Positions 11,958 through 22,072 of a stretch of DNA of 64,000 nt are shown in pieces. Source of the stretch: Lepiota brunneoincarnata. Its lineage: Eukaryota > Basidiomycota > Agaricomycetes > Agaricales > Agaricaceae. The position numbers and the translations under genes are program-made. Numbering within the stretch: position 1 is the stretch's first letter; each line of letters opens with the position of its first letter. Below the pieces are notes generated by a model that did no database searches, was not told the DNA's origin, and was given only the letters and a program-made list of their open reading frames with translations. The stretch is taken from positions 310,001 through 374,000 of the forward strand of contig JAEBUN010000025.1 of the NCBI GenBank assembly GCA_023014365.1, in the 5' to 3' direction.

Positions 11958-14900
11958 GCGTCCTCCTCAACACTACCATTGGACCGAAATAACGGGGCTT
12001 GGTTTTGCTGCCCAGATCACTGTCCACTTGTGAATTTCAAACGAGCACCAGGGAGCTGGGGCCAAAGTCAAAATTTTTGATGGTATGTTTATGTTCCTCC
12101 TCGAAATGTTTTACAGACTCGTATCTCGCCTTCAGGACCCGCTCCTTAATGGCTGCAAGGTCCTCAGGATGTTTCTGGAGCTGTCTGGCTCAATAAGTGA
12201 CAAGTTCGGTCATGGAGATTGGAGTGAATAATGGAGGGGCCAAATATGTAGCTTTGGCAAGGTCAAAAGGGAATAATGGCTCAAGTCCATGAGCTATGTA
12301 GTACGGTGAGTACCCCATGGATTTTTGAATTGATACTCGCTCCGCCCAGAAGACTGATGGTGCTGCCAGGGTCCACCTAGCTTCATTCCCATCCGCTGCC
12401 TTCACCAAGGACTCCTGGACATCAAAATGGTGTCGTTCAACTGGCCCATTGGCTCGCAAATTGTAGGGGGAAATGCATATGTGGTTGATCCTATATTTCT
12501 CTGCAAGATATTGAGCAGCCTGGATGAAGGGTGGCCCATTGTTGGTCACAATCTCCTCTATGGCACCCCAATGGCACAGTATATCTTCGAATATAAATGT
12601 CGCAAGGGATCTGGCATTCTCTTGGCGGAGCATTCGCCACTTGGGATATGATGAGAGTGAGCAGCATGCATGGACAATATAACGGAAACCGTTCAACCTT
12701 AGCATAAACATTGTGTTGATGTAGACTTTTTGGAAGAGGGAGAGGGGAACAGGGACTGTTGGGGGTATGTAGATTCGTTGACTGAGGCAAGCCTGGCACT
12801 CATGGCATGTTTTGATGAACCAGCGAATGTCTTGGTCAAGATATGGCCACCAAAAACGCTCAAGAATGCGCATCCAAGTGGTGAAAACTCCCTTGTGCCC
12901 AAGCTCATCATGGGCCTGCCGTAGTAAGTCCAAACGTTTCCCAAAGGGAATTACCAATTTATGCTTGGCTCTAGGATCCTTTTTCCACAACCTTCCTCCC
13001 CATACAAAATATCTGCTAGCCAAATGGATAAGCCGCTTGTAAGTCTTGTCATCCATTCCTGATGGTCATTCTGGGTTACTGAGGAATGCTTCAATTTGGT
13101 GCAGCTCCTGATCGCGTGTTTGTGCCTTCTCGGAGTGAGGGATTGCTGCTTCCATAAAGACTTCAGCAATCAGTGAAGATGTAGGGGAAGGGACATAACA
13201 TGATTGTGGGATGTTCTTGGTTGCCTTGGGAGCTTTAGTGGGTGAGTTTAGAAGCTCGATCGCAATTGTGTTGCAGTTCTGAGCCCATGCAAGGTCACCC
13301 CCTGATGCAGCTGAGACCATCCAGTAGTCAGAATGGACTGGGGACATGGTGACAAATGCATTCGCATCATCTATCCACTCCTCATAGTCACTAGTACCAT
13401 CATTGTCTGGATTGTTCAGGGCACGAGGTTGTCTTGAAAGGCCATCTGGTCCATGGAGCTTACCAGGAATGTGCCAAAGCTGAAAATTAAAGAGTAGGAT
13501 TGCCGAAATCCACCGATTTATTGTAGTGTTAGGCTGGACGTCTGGATGGTTAATCATCCCTCAAATATACTTTGCATCAACCTCTACCACTAGATCCACC
13601 ACACCAATGATCCAAATCCTTGTCTCCTTCAATGCATGGAAGAGTCCAAAAAGTTCTAGTTTTGCTTGTGAGTATCAAGCCTCCCGTTCTGTAAGGGTCA
13701 TTGATCCAAATCTTGAAGGATACCGTTTTCCATCTGCCCCCAGCTGAGACAAAATATACCTGACAGCAATAATAGAGGTGTCAACAGCCAGGATAACTTC
13801 TCGTAATGAGTTGTAGTCGATTGCCTGGATCGCTGGTGAGTTCTTTGCCAAATCTTTCAACTCCTGCATAGCTAACTCCTGTTCTGGCCCAAATTCAAAG
13901 TCAATATCTTTCCGAGTGAGTTGAACGAGAGGTCAGGCAATTTTAGCAAAGTTCCAAATGAAAATGCATATTGTTCCCATTGTACCAAGGAATCCTCGAA
14001 CTTTGGAGAGATTTTTGCATGAGGGCCAGTTGAGAATCTTCTGTATGCATGCTGTATCTGGGAGCCGACCTTCATAGGTGCATAGGTGGCCAACAATGAC
14101 TGCTGAAGGGATACAGAAGAAGGATTTCTTTGCCGAAAAGGTGCCACCAGCATGCTTAATGCGTTGTATAACTCAATTGACATTGTTTAGGTGTTCCCAG
14201 ACAAAACATCGTATCTTTGGATTTTCAGTGATAGTTTCAAAGCGGCCTTCACTAAGCTCGTAGCGGGAATGGGGTCCTTTGACTGGAACATCATTGACAA
14301 ATGGTACAGCTACCTTTGGGATTTCTTTGTCAAGGAGAAATGCAAGGTCGGCTTGTTGGATTTGCATTGAGTTTGTATATCCCATAGGTATAGATGTGAG
14401 TCAAAATGCTCCTAAGGGCGTTTGGAAAGTGGTAAGGTCTCAGGACTTGACTGCCAATGCATGCTGATCAAATCCAACAAATAGATCAAAGACTCCATAG
14501 CATGCACAGCCTCCAAATGACTCTGCGTATTGCTCAATCATAGGTGGGACTGAGCTGTCTTTGATGGCTACTGCATTGAGAGGTTGGAGATCATGTACCA
14601 GCTGTAGGGATTTTCCATCTTTCTTGAGGACGCAAAACCAACGTGATTGATAGGATGAATTCGAGGGCTCATAAACTCCAGCTGTGATTTTTGACTTGAT
14701 GATATCTACGACATGACCAAATATTCCGGGTGGGATAGGAATGTTCTTGAGGCTCCAGGGTATGTGTTCAATGGTGGGGATCACTACAGGATCGAAATAA
14801 TCAGTGCTGAATTTTCCTTGTTCTTCTTCAGTCCACGCAAAACCAAGTTCTTGGATCTTGATAAGGTAATGAACCAACTTCTCTTCTTCAGGCCATAGGA

Positions 14901-17559
14901 ACCCATCGCGATTGATATTCATTGCATCCTTTTGCTCATTAGTGTATTGGGAACCTGGTGAGAAGCTGGGGGGATGTGTGGGAAGGATAGGGAGTGTTTC
15001 GAGAGGGTCACTGGGGATTCATCGTACAATGTGAAAATCTTCTGGTAGTGTGGTAGGAACTGGCTTAACTCGGTTGGTGACTTTCTTATATGCGAGGGTT
15101 TGTACTAATTTGAGGCTGGCTAGTGATATATCGTAAATCTTGGCTGGTTTGAAGATTGGATCGAAGCATGTTGTCGTAAATGCAAGTGGTGAAATCATGT
15201 AGCAGGATAGGGATGAAGTTGAGATGGTGAGTGGTTTAACTGGTTTGTTGTGACATTTTGAGTGAATTTTTCCTCAACTGGGTGCCGAATCATCGATTAC
15301 TGAAAACCTGAGGTCTTTGAAGGTGATCGAATACGTGGTTTGGTGGGAATAGTGACAATGGCCTGGGTATTGGGATCAACGAGGGTGATGTGTGAATCAC
15401 CATTGCTGAAGTGGCGGGTGCTAGCCTGTGTCAGGGTAAGGAAAGGGCAGCCTAGGAGCATTTCATATGAGGCATTTTTGACAACTTGGGCCTGTAAGTA
15501 TAGCGTGCATTCCCCAATTGTTACTTGTAAATTGGGGAGAAGTCCCATTGTTGATTCTTGCCCTGAATTAGCTGATTCAACAGTTATTGTCTGGTCTGAC
15601 CGCATTGGTACCCCAATTTTCTCCCAAACGTCACATCGGATACCAATTATCTGTGATCCCTCATCGAGTATAGCATTGATGTCCAGTTTGTCTTCAATAT
15701 GGAGGGTAACAGTCTGGAGGTCTTCAATATGGTTTGCAACAACAAGATTGGGAGTAGGAAGCAAGTATGAATGATGGGTAGGTGATTCTGTAGAGTCGGA
15801 GACATCCTCAAGTGCTGAAATATTTGCAGTGGTAGGAACATGTCAGGTTGTGACCTGTTCCTTGATGAATTGATGAACATCTGGTGATATTGCATAGAGT
15901 TCCTTCTGGGTAAGTGTAACTGTGCTGTCCAGCCCTTTTTGAATAACTTTCTGGATAGTGTCGGGGTCCTCTACTGGTGTCATGTATCGATACTGTTGTC
16001 CTGGGTTGCTTGGGGCATTTGTTGGCTGGGTAGGAACTGTCGAGATTGGATGGGGTGGAACTGGGGGAAACTTTGTTATCTTGTTCCTGGTATCGATGTT
16101 TGGGCTAGACTTGGCTCTGGCTGGGGTCTTTGCTTGCTTACGAATATCTTCAGCACATTTGAGGGACGAAACTGCAACTATATCAAGTATATGAAGTTCT
16201 TCAAGTTCAGAGGTGGAGAGTGTACTAGCATTGTCATGGGAAGCCTCAGGTGGGGATACCCAGCTGTACTGGCTAAAGGCTGTTGTAGCTTCTACCATGT
16301 TTGTGGTATGTAACAGTTGGCCCTGTTTGAGTAGCTCTCGATTTATCAATCTGTTCCTTGATATTTCTTCCAGGTGCCAGATGTGGGGTCACCAAGGTCC
16401 CATCCAGTAACGTAATTTGGTTGGATTGGTCTCGTTTACAAAAACCCTTCTGAATGTAGTCAAGGATGACAGGGCAGGAATGATGGAAATGGCTGGGATC
16501 AGAGCATACAATGCAGTTGGTATTTCGAGGTTGATTGGGAAATGATGAGTCTGACAAATCAGGAACGGGGCATGTGGGTCCTTGGGGCTGTCCTCTGAGC
16601 CTTCCTGCTAACCGACTCAGGAAGACATCTGAGACAAGGAACTGCTCTAGTGAGGACATATCAAAGGTTTCATGATGTGGTGGCATATGCTGGGGAGCTG
16701 GTAGAGCGTTGGGAAGATGGGGAGTAGCAATGGTTGACAGGGGGTATGTGCTGAACTTGCTAGCAGCTGAATTTGATGACAAGAAGAATTGCGCAGCTTC
16801 TACAACATCCTCCATGTTCCAGGGGTGGTGCAGGGGATGGTCAGGGTTTTTCAGACAGAGCCTGGACATAAGCTTGTCCCAAAAGGCAGGATCAAAGCCA
16901 TTGAAGAAGAGAGTGTTTTGCTCCCGTCTTGATATCTCTCCTTGTGCAATTAGCCAGTCTGAGGTAGTTGTGAACTGCCTGTAATATTCACCAAACTGAT
17001 AGCATGATCGCATAGGTTCCCTAGCAGCCTTATCAACAAGGATCTCCAGGTCTATAGTTGTATATTTGCGTTGCTCGTCAGCTCCTGGGTATAGGCCAAG
17101 TATGTCCTGCTTGAAGCACTGCCAGTCTGATCCCAGGGCTGATGATCGGCTCTTCCAGACTTCATATTCTTGCCATTTGAGGTAGCGGAGGGTATTCTGG
17201 ATTTTCTCTCATTGGGTAGGCCACAGCTGTCTGCAAGCAGGTCGATTTTGTCAAAAAATCATTTAAGTGAGAGGGGATGGCCATCAAATTTTGGTGCTCC
17301 TCATTCATGAGGACTGGGCATGTAGTGTTTTGGTTGTTGGGGAGCTAGTGGAGGAATAGAGGCAGGAATGTTTCTACCAGGGGTTTGCCAGTTTGCTGGG
17401 ACAAACCCTGGTCGTGCTGGTGTCTGCAACCCAATGTTACTATCATCTTGGAATGCTGTTGGGGGAAAGCGCTGGGATGGGTAGTGCAATGGGGTGTTAA
17501 AGTCTAGTCCAGTGGGAGGCATGCCGTGTGAGCTAAAGTTGCCAGGAGAAAGTTCAAGG
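11958..17559 (-). pseudogene. Old Ty3/gypsy retroelement G2, gag-pol relic
   Basis: Minus-strand gypsy coding relic broken by many stops and frameshifts. From 5' to 3' on that strand it shows: a gag end and zinc-knuckle-like region (17522-15843, with NCIVCSDPSHFHHSCPV); protease (15764-15297, ILDEGSQIIGI); reverse transcriptase pieces (14922-13872, with SRWFCVLKKDGKSLQLVHDL and a DD-type box reading FVNDVPVKGP); RNase H remnants (13869-13066); and integrase (13056-12190, HDELGHKGVFTTWMR, CHECQACL, a DDE core with TNNGPPF and ERHHF). The C-terminal tail continues to about 11960 and is cut off by the G1 LTR. No LTR of G2 was found. The younger element G3 is inserted in its 5' part at 17560. Confidence 0.85.
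17555..17559 (+). repeat. Target-site duplication of G3, left (CAAGG)
   Basis: The five bases CAAGG immediately precede the left LTR and recur immediately after the right LTR at 27034-27038. Confidence 0.95.
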
Positions 17560-17945
17560 TGTTACCCGGGTTAGGGGTTCGCTCTTGAGTAGCACGGCGT
17601 TCGTGACAAGATGTCTATACAGACTTGGTCTTGTCCTACTAGGCGTGACTTAGAGACGACGGAGCACTATAGTCCAGCCGGTTTAAGGGCAAAGAGGTAT
17701 AGGAGGCAAGAACTGTATAACACTAAGATAAGGATACAAGGTATTGTACTGTATCCTTATATATCTCTAAGTGTGGCTGTACTCCTACTATAATAATCCA
17801 GACCGGGGTAACTATGAGTGAGAGATAAGAAAACATGAGGCGTATACTAAGAATAGTCCTTCTGATGTACACTACTGATAGTTTCATAGTGACATGGGAA
17901 TGTGAGTTAAAAATAACTGTCCTTCTGATGTGGTTTCTGATAACA
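17560..17945 (-). repeat. G3 3' LTR (left), 386 bp
   Basis: Nearly identical to 26648-27033. On the plus strand it begins TGTTACCCGGGTTAGG and ends TTTCTGATAACA. Confidence 0.95.
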
Positions 17946-18008
17946 TTAGGTCCGTTTCTAGAGTTGTTTTCCATACAACTCGTTAGTTTCCTTCTTCCGG
18001 GTATTCGG

Positions 18009-19250
18009 CTAAGTGGTTTGGTTCGTAATAATCGATCTGAGGTAGGTCGGTGGAGTCTGGTCTGGGGGGAACGACGGGGGAGAAGGTAGGAGTGGGGGTT
18101 CTGTGAAGATCGAGTGCGATGGCGGTTTCTGGGGATGGGGGTTGTCCTGGGTAAAGATGTCATAAAGAAGGCGTCTGAAGTGGGGACTTTCGATTCTTTC
18201 TTCTGGTGGGGTGAGTTGGTTTGTTTCAGAAGGAACCACATGGTTCTCCTGTGATGTTTGATTCGGCCACGTCGTCGTAACATTCCTCGTAGTAATCGTC
18301 GTGGGTGAGGTCGATGTATCGATGGTGAGTGGTGGGATTGGTCGAGGGACGGGTTGTAGGATTTCTGGAGTAGGGGGCGTGTCGAGTCTTTCGACTTGGA
18401 CATTCGGTCCGTTTATGGCGCGGTTGAAAGACGGCGCAGTGGGGGCATCTGTATTTGATGCAATCGTACGAGTAGTGCCCTGGGGCGTATTGCTTACATC
18501 CGAGGCAAGCAAATTGGGGGCAATCCATGGCCCAGTGTCCTGTGTGTCTGCATTGGATGCAGACCGATCTGTCGGTGGTTCGGGGGTTGGTTCGCTGGTG
18601 AATGGGGTTGGGGGAGTTCCGAACCGAGACGTTGTTACTGGTGACGGTGTGGGTGGTGTCCTTGGTGGGGGTGAGAAGTCTGAAGGGATTTCTGACACTG
18701 GCGGGCTTTCTTCCCTTACTGGGGGCGGTGGTGATGATAGCGGCAGTGGTCGTCGTGGTAGTGGTGGGGATGGTTGTGGTGGGGGGCTGCGAGGTATGTA
18801 CCTCATTTCGTTTGGGTAGGTTCTTTGACACCTCGGACATGAGGCCCGATCTTGAGCGGAGAAGTCGCTCGAGTGATTCTGCCCAGGCACGTTGCGTATT
18901 GTACACAGTAGCAAGAGCCTTAGTCTGTCGTACGTGGTGGGTATAGTCGTACCAGAGTTGTCGGTCGTATTCTGAAATTGGAGTGTGTTCCAATTTAATC
19001 GTAAAGGCTCCGTCGGTGGCAGCCTCGCGCAGATCTCCGTCAGAAGGGTGATCTGGTCCATATGATCGTACTCCAGCTGTATGGTATCTAAGGGAGGCAG
19101 CTGGGGCGGCTGTTGGTTCTGGGGTGTCATTGGGGTCGGGGGTCTCGTCCCTAGGGGAGGCGTATGTTGCGGCGAAGGTGTGAGAGGGGGTGTAGGGAGA
19201 CGGGGCCGGAACGGGAGTTGTTTGAAGTGTTGTATGTTCGACGCTTGCAT
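18009..19250 (-). CDS. Overlapping Pro/Thr-rich ORF in a second frame (413 aa), doubtful
   Basis: This ORF overlaps the zinc-knuckle ORF for about 1025 bp in a different frame and runs another 217 bp beyond its stop. The product is dominated by Pro, Thr and Ser and shows no motif I recognise. Long stop-free overlap can arise by chance in C-rich DNA, because the complementary frames lack A/T-rich stops. It is recorded because both frames stay open for over 1 kb in a young element. Confidence 0.25.
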   Translation of the reverse strand: MQASNIQHFKQLPFRPRLPTPPLTPSPQHTPPLGTRPPTPMTPQNQQPPQLPPLDTIQLEYDHMDQITLLTEICARLPPTEPLRLNWNTLQFQNTTDNSGTTIPTTYDRLRLLLLCTIRNVPGQNHSSDFSAQDRASCPRCQRTYPNEMRYIPRSPPPQPSPPLPRRPLPLSSPPPPVREESPPVSEIPSDFSPPPRTPPTPSPVTTSRFGTPPTPFTSEPTPEPPTDRSASNADTQDTGPWIAPNLLASDVSNTPQGTTRTIASNTDAPTAPSFNRAINGPNVQVERLDTPPTPEILQPVPRPIPPLTIDTSTSPTTITTRNVTTTWPNQTSQENHVVPSETNQLTPPEERIESPHFRRLLYDIFTQDNPHPQKPPSHSIFTEPPLLPSPPSFPPDQTPPTYLRSIITNQTT

Positions 19251-19350
19251 TGTTTATGATAACGACGGAGGATGATGAGGAGGTTGGTGAAGGTGTTGTT
19301 GAAAAAGGGGGAGTAGTTTGGGGGCGAGTGAGGTCGAGGTTCATGGGCAT
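18226..19350 (-). CDS. G3 zinc-knuckle protein in the env position (additional ORF, 374 aa)
   Basis: This ORF begins two codons after the integrase stop (TAA at 19354-19356, then AAG, then ATG) and is in the same frame, so it could be reached by readthrough or by termination-reinitiation. The N-terminal ~230 residues are rich in Pro, Thr and Ser, with an Arg-rich patch. Residues ~270-325 hold three Cys/His knuckles: CIQCRHTGHWAMDC (CX2CX4HX4C), then CLGCKQYAPGHYSYDC and CPHCAVFQPRHKRTEC (both CX2CX6HX4C). An acidic/aromatic tail follows. Zinc knuckles usually bind single-stranded nucleic acid, so a second nucleocapsid-like or RNA-binding role is an inference. No signal peptide or membrane segment is seen, so it is not an envelope protein. 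Confidence 0.7.
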   Translation of the reverse strand: MPMNLDLTRPQTTPPFSTTPSPTSSSSSVVIINNASVEHTTLQTTPVPAPSPYTPSHTFAATYASPRDETPDPNDTPEPTAAPAASLRYHTAGVRSYGPDHPSDGDLREAATDGAFTIKLEHTPISEYDRQLWYDYTHHVRQTKALATVYNTQRAWAESLERLLRSRSGLMSEVSKNLPKRNEVHTSQPPTTTIPTTTTTTTAAIITTAPSKGRKPASVRNPFRLLTPTKDTTHTVTSNNVSVRNSPNPIHQRTNPRTTDRSVCIQCRHTGHWAMDCPQFACLGCKQYAPGHYSYDCIKYRCPHCAVFQPRHKRTECPSRKTRHAPYSRNPTTRPSTNPTTHHRYIDLTHDDYYEECYDDVAESNITGEPCGSF

Positions 19351-19353
19351 CTT

Positions 19354-20782
19354 TTAAGTATGTTTGTTGTGGGAGCGAAGTTGTCTTTGGCTGGTTCTGG
19401 TGGGTTCCTGTTCTTTCTGGGGAATTCCATGAGCTTCTTTATACTCGGTCAAGTATTCTTTGGCATTTTCATGAAGCGTTTTGTCGGTGATCCATTCGTT
19501 CTCCGTGTGGGAGTATCCTTTCCATTTGACGTAGTATTGGAGTTTTCCACGATGTTGTCGGTGGTTTAGAATGGCTTCTATTTCGTATTCTTCTTCTTCA
19601 TTGATGATGTCTGGTGGTGGTGGAGTCGGATGAGATCCGTATGCTTCTGTTTCGGTATATGGGGTTAGAAGATTTCTGTGGAATATTGGATGTATCTTCC
19701 ATTTGATCGGAAGTTTTAGTTTGTAGGTGAGTGGTGATAGGACTTCTGTGATAAGGAAGGGTCCTAGTCGTTTTGGGGATATTTTGTTGGAGATGAAGGG
19801 AAGTTTGATGTTCTTGGCTTCTAGCCATACTTTTTGACGTGTTTCAAGGGGTTTGACAGTTCTTCTGGTTCTTTGTTTCATAATGTCGGCGGAGAGTTGA
19901 TGTGCCGTGTGTGCTTCTTTTCTGGCATCATCAAGGAGTCTGATGCGTTCGTCTACTGATGGAAAGTTCGATGTTTCCATTACCGTGGGTATCGGTGGGG
20001 GGTTGTATCCCATGATTAGTTCAAATGGGGATTTTTGCCTTGAGGCATGTATTTTGGAGTTATGTGCGAATTCGGCAATAGGGAGGGTTTCTGACCAGTC
20101 AAGGGGATTCCTGGTGCAGTATATGGCGAGATAGGTCTCGATTTCTTGATTGTATCGTTCTGTGGAGCCATCTGTTTGGGGATGGTATGCGGTAGAAAAT
20201 GCCTGTTGGATGTTAAGACGTTTGGCTAGTTGTCGGAGGGAGTTGGCGGCAAATCTGGGGTCTCGATCAGATATGATTTTGTCGGGTAGTCCGAATCTGG
20301 TGAAGACTTTTTCTATTAATAGTCGTCCAATGTCATCGGCATTTGATCGATCTGAGGTTGGGATGAAAATTACCCCCTTCGTAAGGCCGTGGTCCACCAC
20401 GGACAATATCGCATTATGGCCGGCGCTAGGTGGTAGACCGGTGATAAGATCCCATGAGATCTGGGCAAATGGGCGTTTAGAGGATGGCGGAGGGATCGGT
20501 TGGGTCGGCGCGCGATCCGGTCTGCGTATGATTTTGTGTTGCTGACACTCTGGACAGCCTTTGACGTAGTTCTTTATGAATGTCGACATTCCTGGCCAAT
20601 ATACTTCTTTCTTGGCGAGGCGGTATGTTTCCTGTTCTCCAGGGTGACCACGTGTAGGATGGTTGTGGTATCTTGCGATGACATCGCGTCTGAGTTGGAG
20701 GTCCTCTGGAATGATGACACGTTCTTGGAACGTGAGGAGTGAACCGTTCGGGGTTGGAACTGTTCCGAAGTCTTTATCGGCG
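19354..20782 (-). CDS. pol: G3 integrase with chromodomain (3' part of pol)
   Basis: Integrase inserts the retroelement cDNA into the genome. Downstream of the solo LTR the frame reads the HHCC zinc region (RYHNHPTRGHPGEQETY ... KGCPECQQHK), then the DDE core (ISWDLITGLP, SDRDPRF, ERYNQEIETYL). It ends in a chromodomain (RGKLQYYVKWKGYS ... NEWITD), which in chromoviruses steers integration to modified chromatin. The portion 20589-19354 is 411 codons without interruption. Its 5' continuation lies on the other side of the solo LTR; joining the two flanks restores one frame through NAADKDFG. Confidence 0.9.
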
Positions 20783-20786
20783 GCGT

Positions 20787-22072
20787 TGAAAAGGTAGAAA
20801 CGTTCGTATGTTTTAATATGGATAGTGGGCTTGTTTTCACTAAGCTTAGCCGAAATTCGATAAGCTTAAGCTAATACAAGTGGAATGAGATAGATAAGGA
20901 ACAGTTTCGTCTTTTAGGGTGTTCTGGGGGTGCGTTCTGACAGCGAAATTCAAGAGAGTAGTGTTTTAGAGGTTAACGAACAGCCGTTGAAGTTATCTTA
21001 GCCGTACGGTGCAACAATGAAAGGACAATCCCTGTCAATTCAAAGCGCGGGGTCTCTAGTCTCTGGTCTCTGGTCTCTGTCTCTGTCTCTGTCTCTAGCA
21101 CTCTGGAACTCTAAACTCTGAACTCTGGTCTCTGTCTCTGTCTCTGGGTTGGTCGACGACCGAAAGAATTCACACTTAACGACGCACACTAAATAGCCCT
21201 CTGAAACCGTTCTTGATCACGGCTCGCAGACTTGCGTGTGGAAGCGGGGGTGAGACCTCTTGCTTCTCCACGAACAAGTGCGACCGTATTTATATTGTTT
21301 AGATACATACAAGAGATAGTAAATATGAAATAGAAAACAATAAGCTTAATTGTTACAGGCACTGTAGAACATTTTGGAAGGTTCGGCAGCATTTCTACCT
21401 TGCCCTGGGTTATGGGTTTTTCTCTGATTAACGAATGGCAATCCAGCCAGACGTGTTTCGTGCTTGTCTGCATTATTCTGCGTCCACGCGAGCGCGTTAA
21501 GACTCCGGATCAATTATGATCGGAATGTATAGCGGATGGACAGTCCCTTGATCCGTTGTAATTAATCTCAGTTAAGCAATAGGCCGAGGTGCCGGGACCC
21601 ACAAAGCACTCGTTAATTAGGAGTCTTTGATATTTCTAGGGTTTTGGGCATCGGGTGTCGCCTCCCGAACGTTGAACATTCCGTTCCGTGGTCCGGTCAT
21701 CATTATTGGGCTCGCTTTCGACGTAATACTCCTGCGACAGCCGCTAGGTACATTCTTTATATTCAAACGCATCCGGGTTCATCAGAAAACTGCTCGTAAG
21801 GTCCCTTGATGCGACCGGAGTATACTTGATAGACTATGTAGAGTCCTGAATCCCTCTGGAAAGCGTTCCGATAGTTTGGTTCACTAAGCTTAGTGATAAT
21901 GAACTGGTTTGAACACTTCCAAGGCTCAAATATCCTCAATTCGGTCGAACTGGCTACTACGGGACATAGTACCAATCCTCTATAGAGTTCTTTAATGATA
22001 TAGCCAATGATTCTATGTAGAGAATCGTTCCGGAGTACGGAATTCATGTATAGGCGTGAAATCGGCGTATCA
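20787..22072 (-). mobile_element. Solo LTR of retroelement family L, copy 1 (1286 bp)
   Basis: A block inserted in G3 pol begins TGAAAAGGTAGAAAC and ends GGCGTATCA on the plus strand (TG...CA ends). It is flanked by the 4-bp duplication GCGT (20783-20786 and 22073-22076). The whole block recurs at 29887-31188 with its own, different 4-bp duplication, which fixes both boundaries. No gag or pol lies inside, so it is a solo LTR left by LTR-LTR recombination. It contains a CTCTGTCTCTG microsatellite at about 21049-21150 and two near-terminal copies of CTAAGCTTAG. Apparent coding read-through from pol into it is fortuitous. Confidence 0.9.

Noticed and set aside
20836..21894. CACTAAGCTTAG copies as target duplications of a ~1.05 kb insert
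   Set aside because: Homology with 29887-31188 extends beyond both copies to TG...CA ends with true 4-bp duplications, so these are internal repeats of the LTR.
21763..22072. Apparent extension of G3 pol into a further ~100 codons before a stop
   Set aside because: The extension lies inside the solo LTR, whose boundaries are fixed by the second copy and the 4-bp duplication. It is fortuitous read-through.
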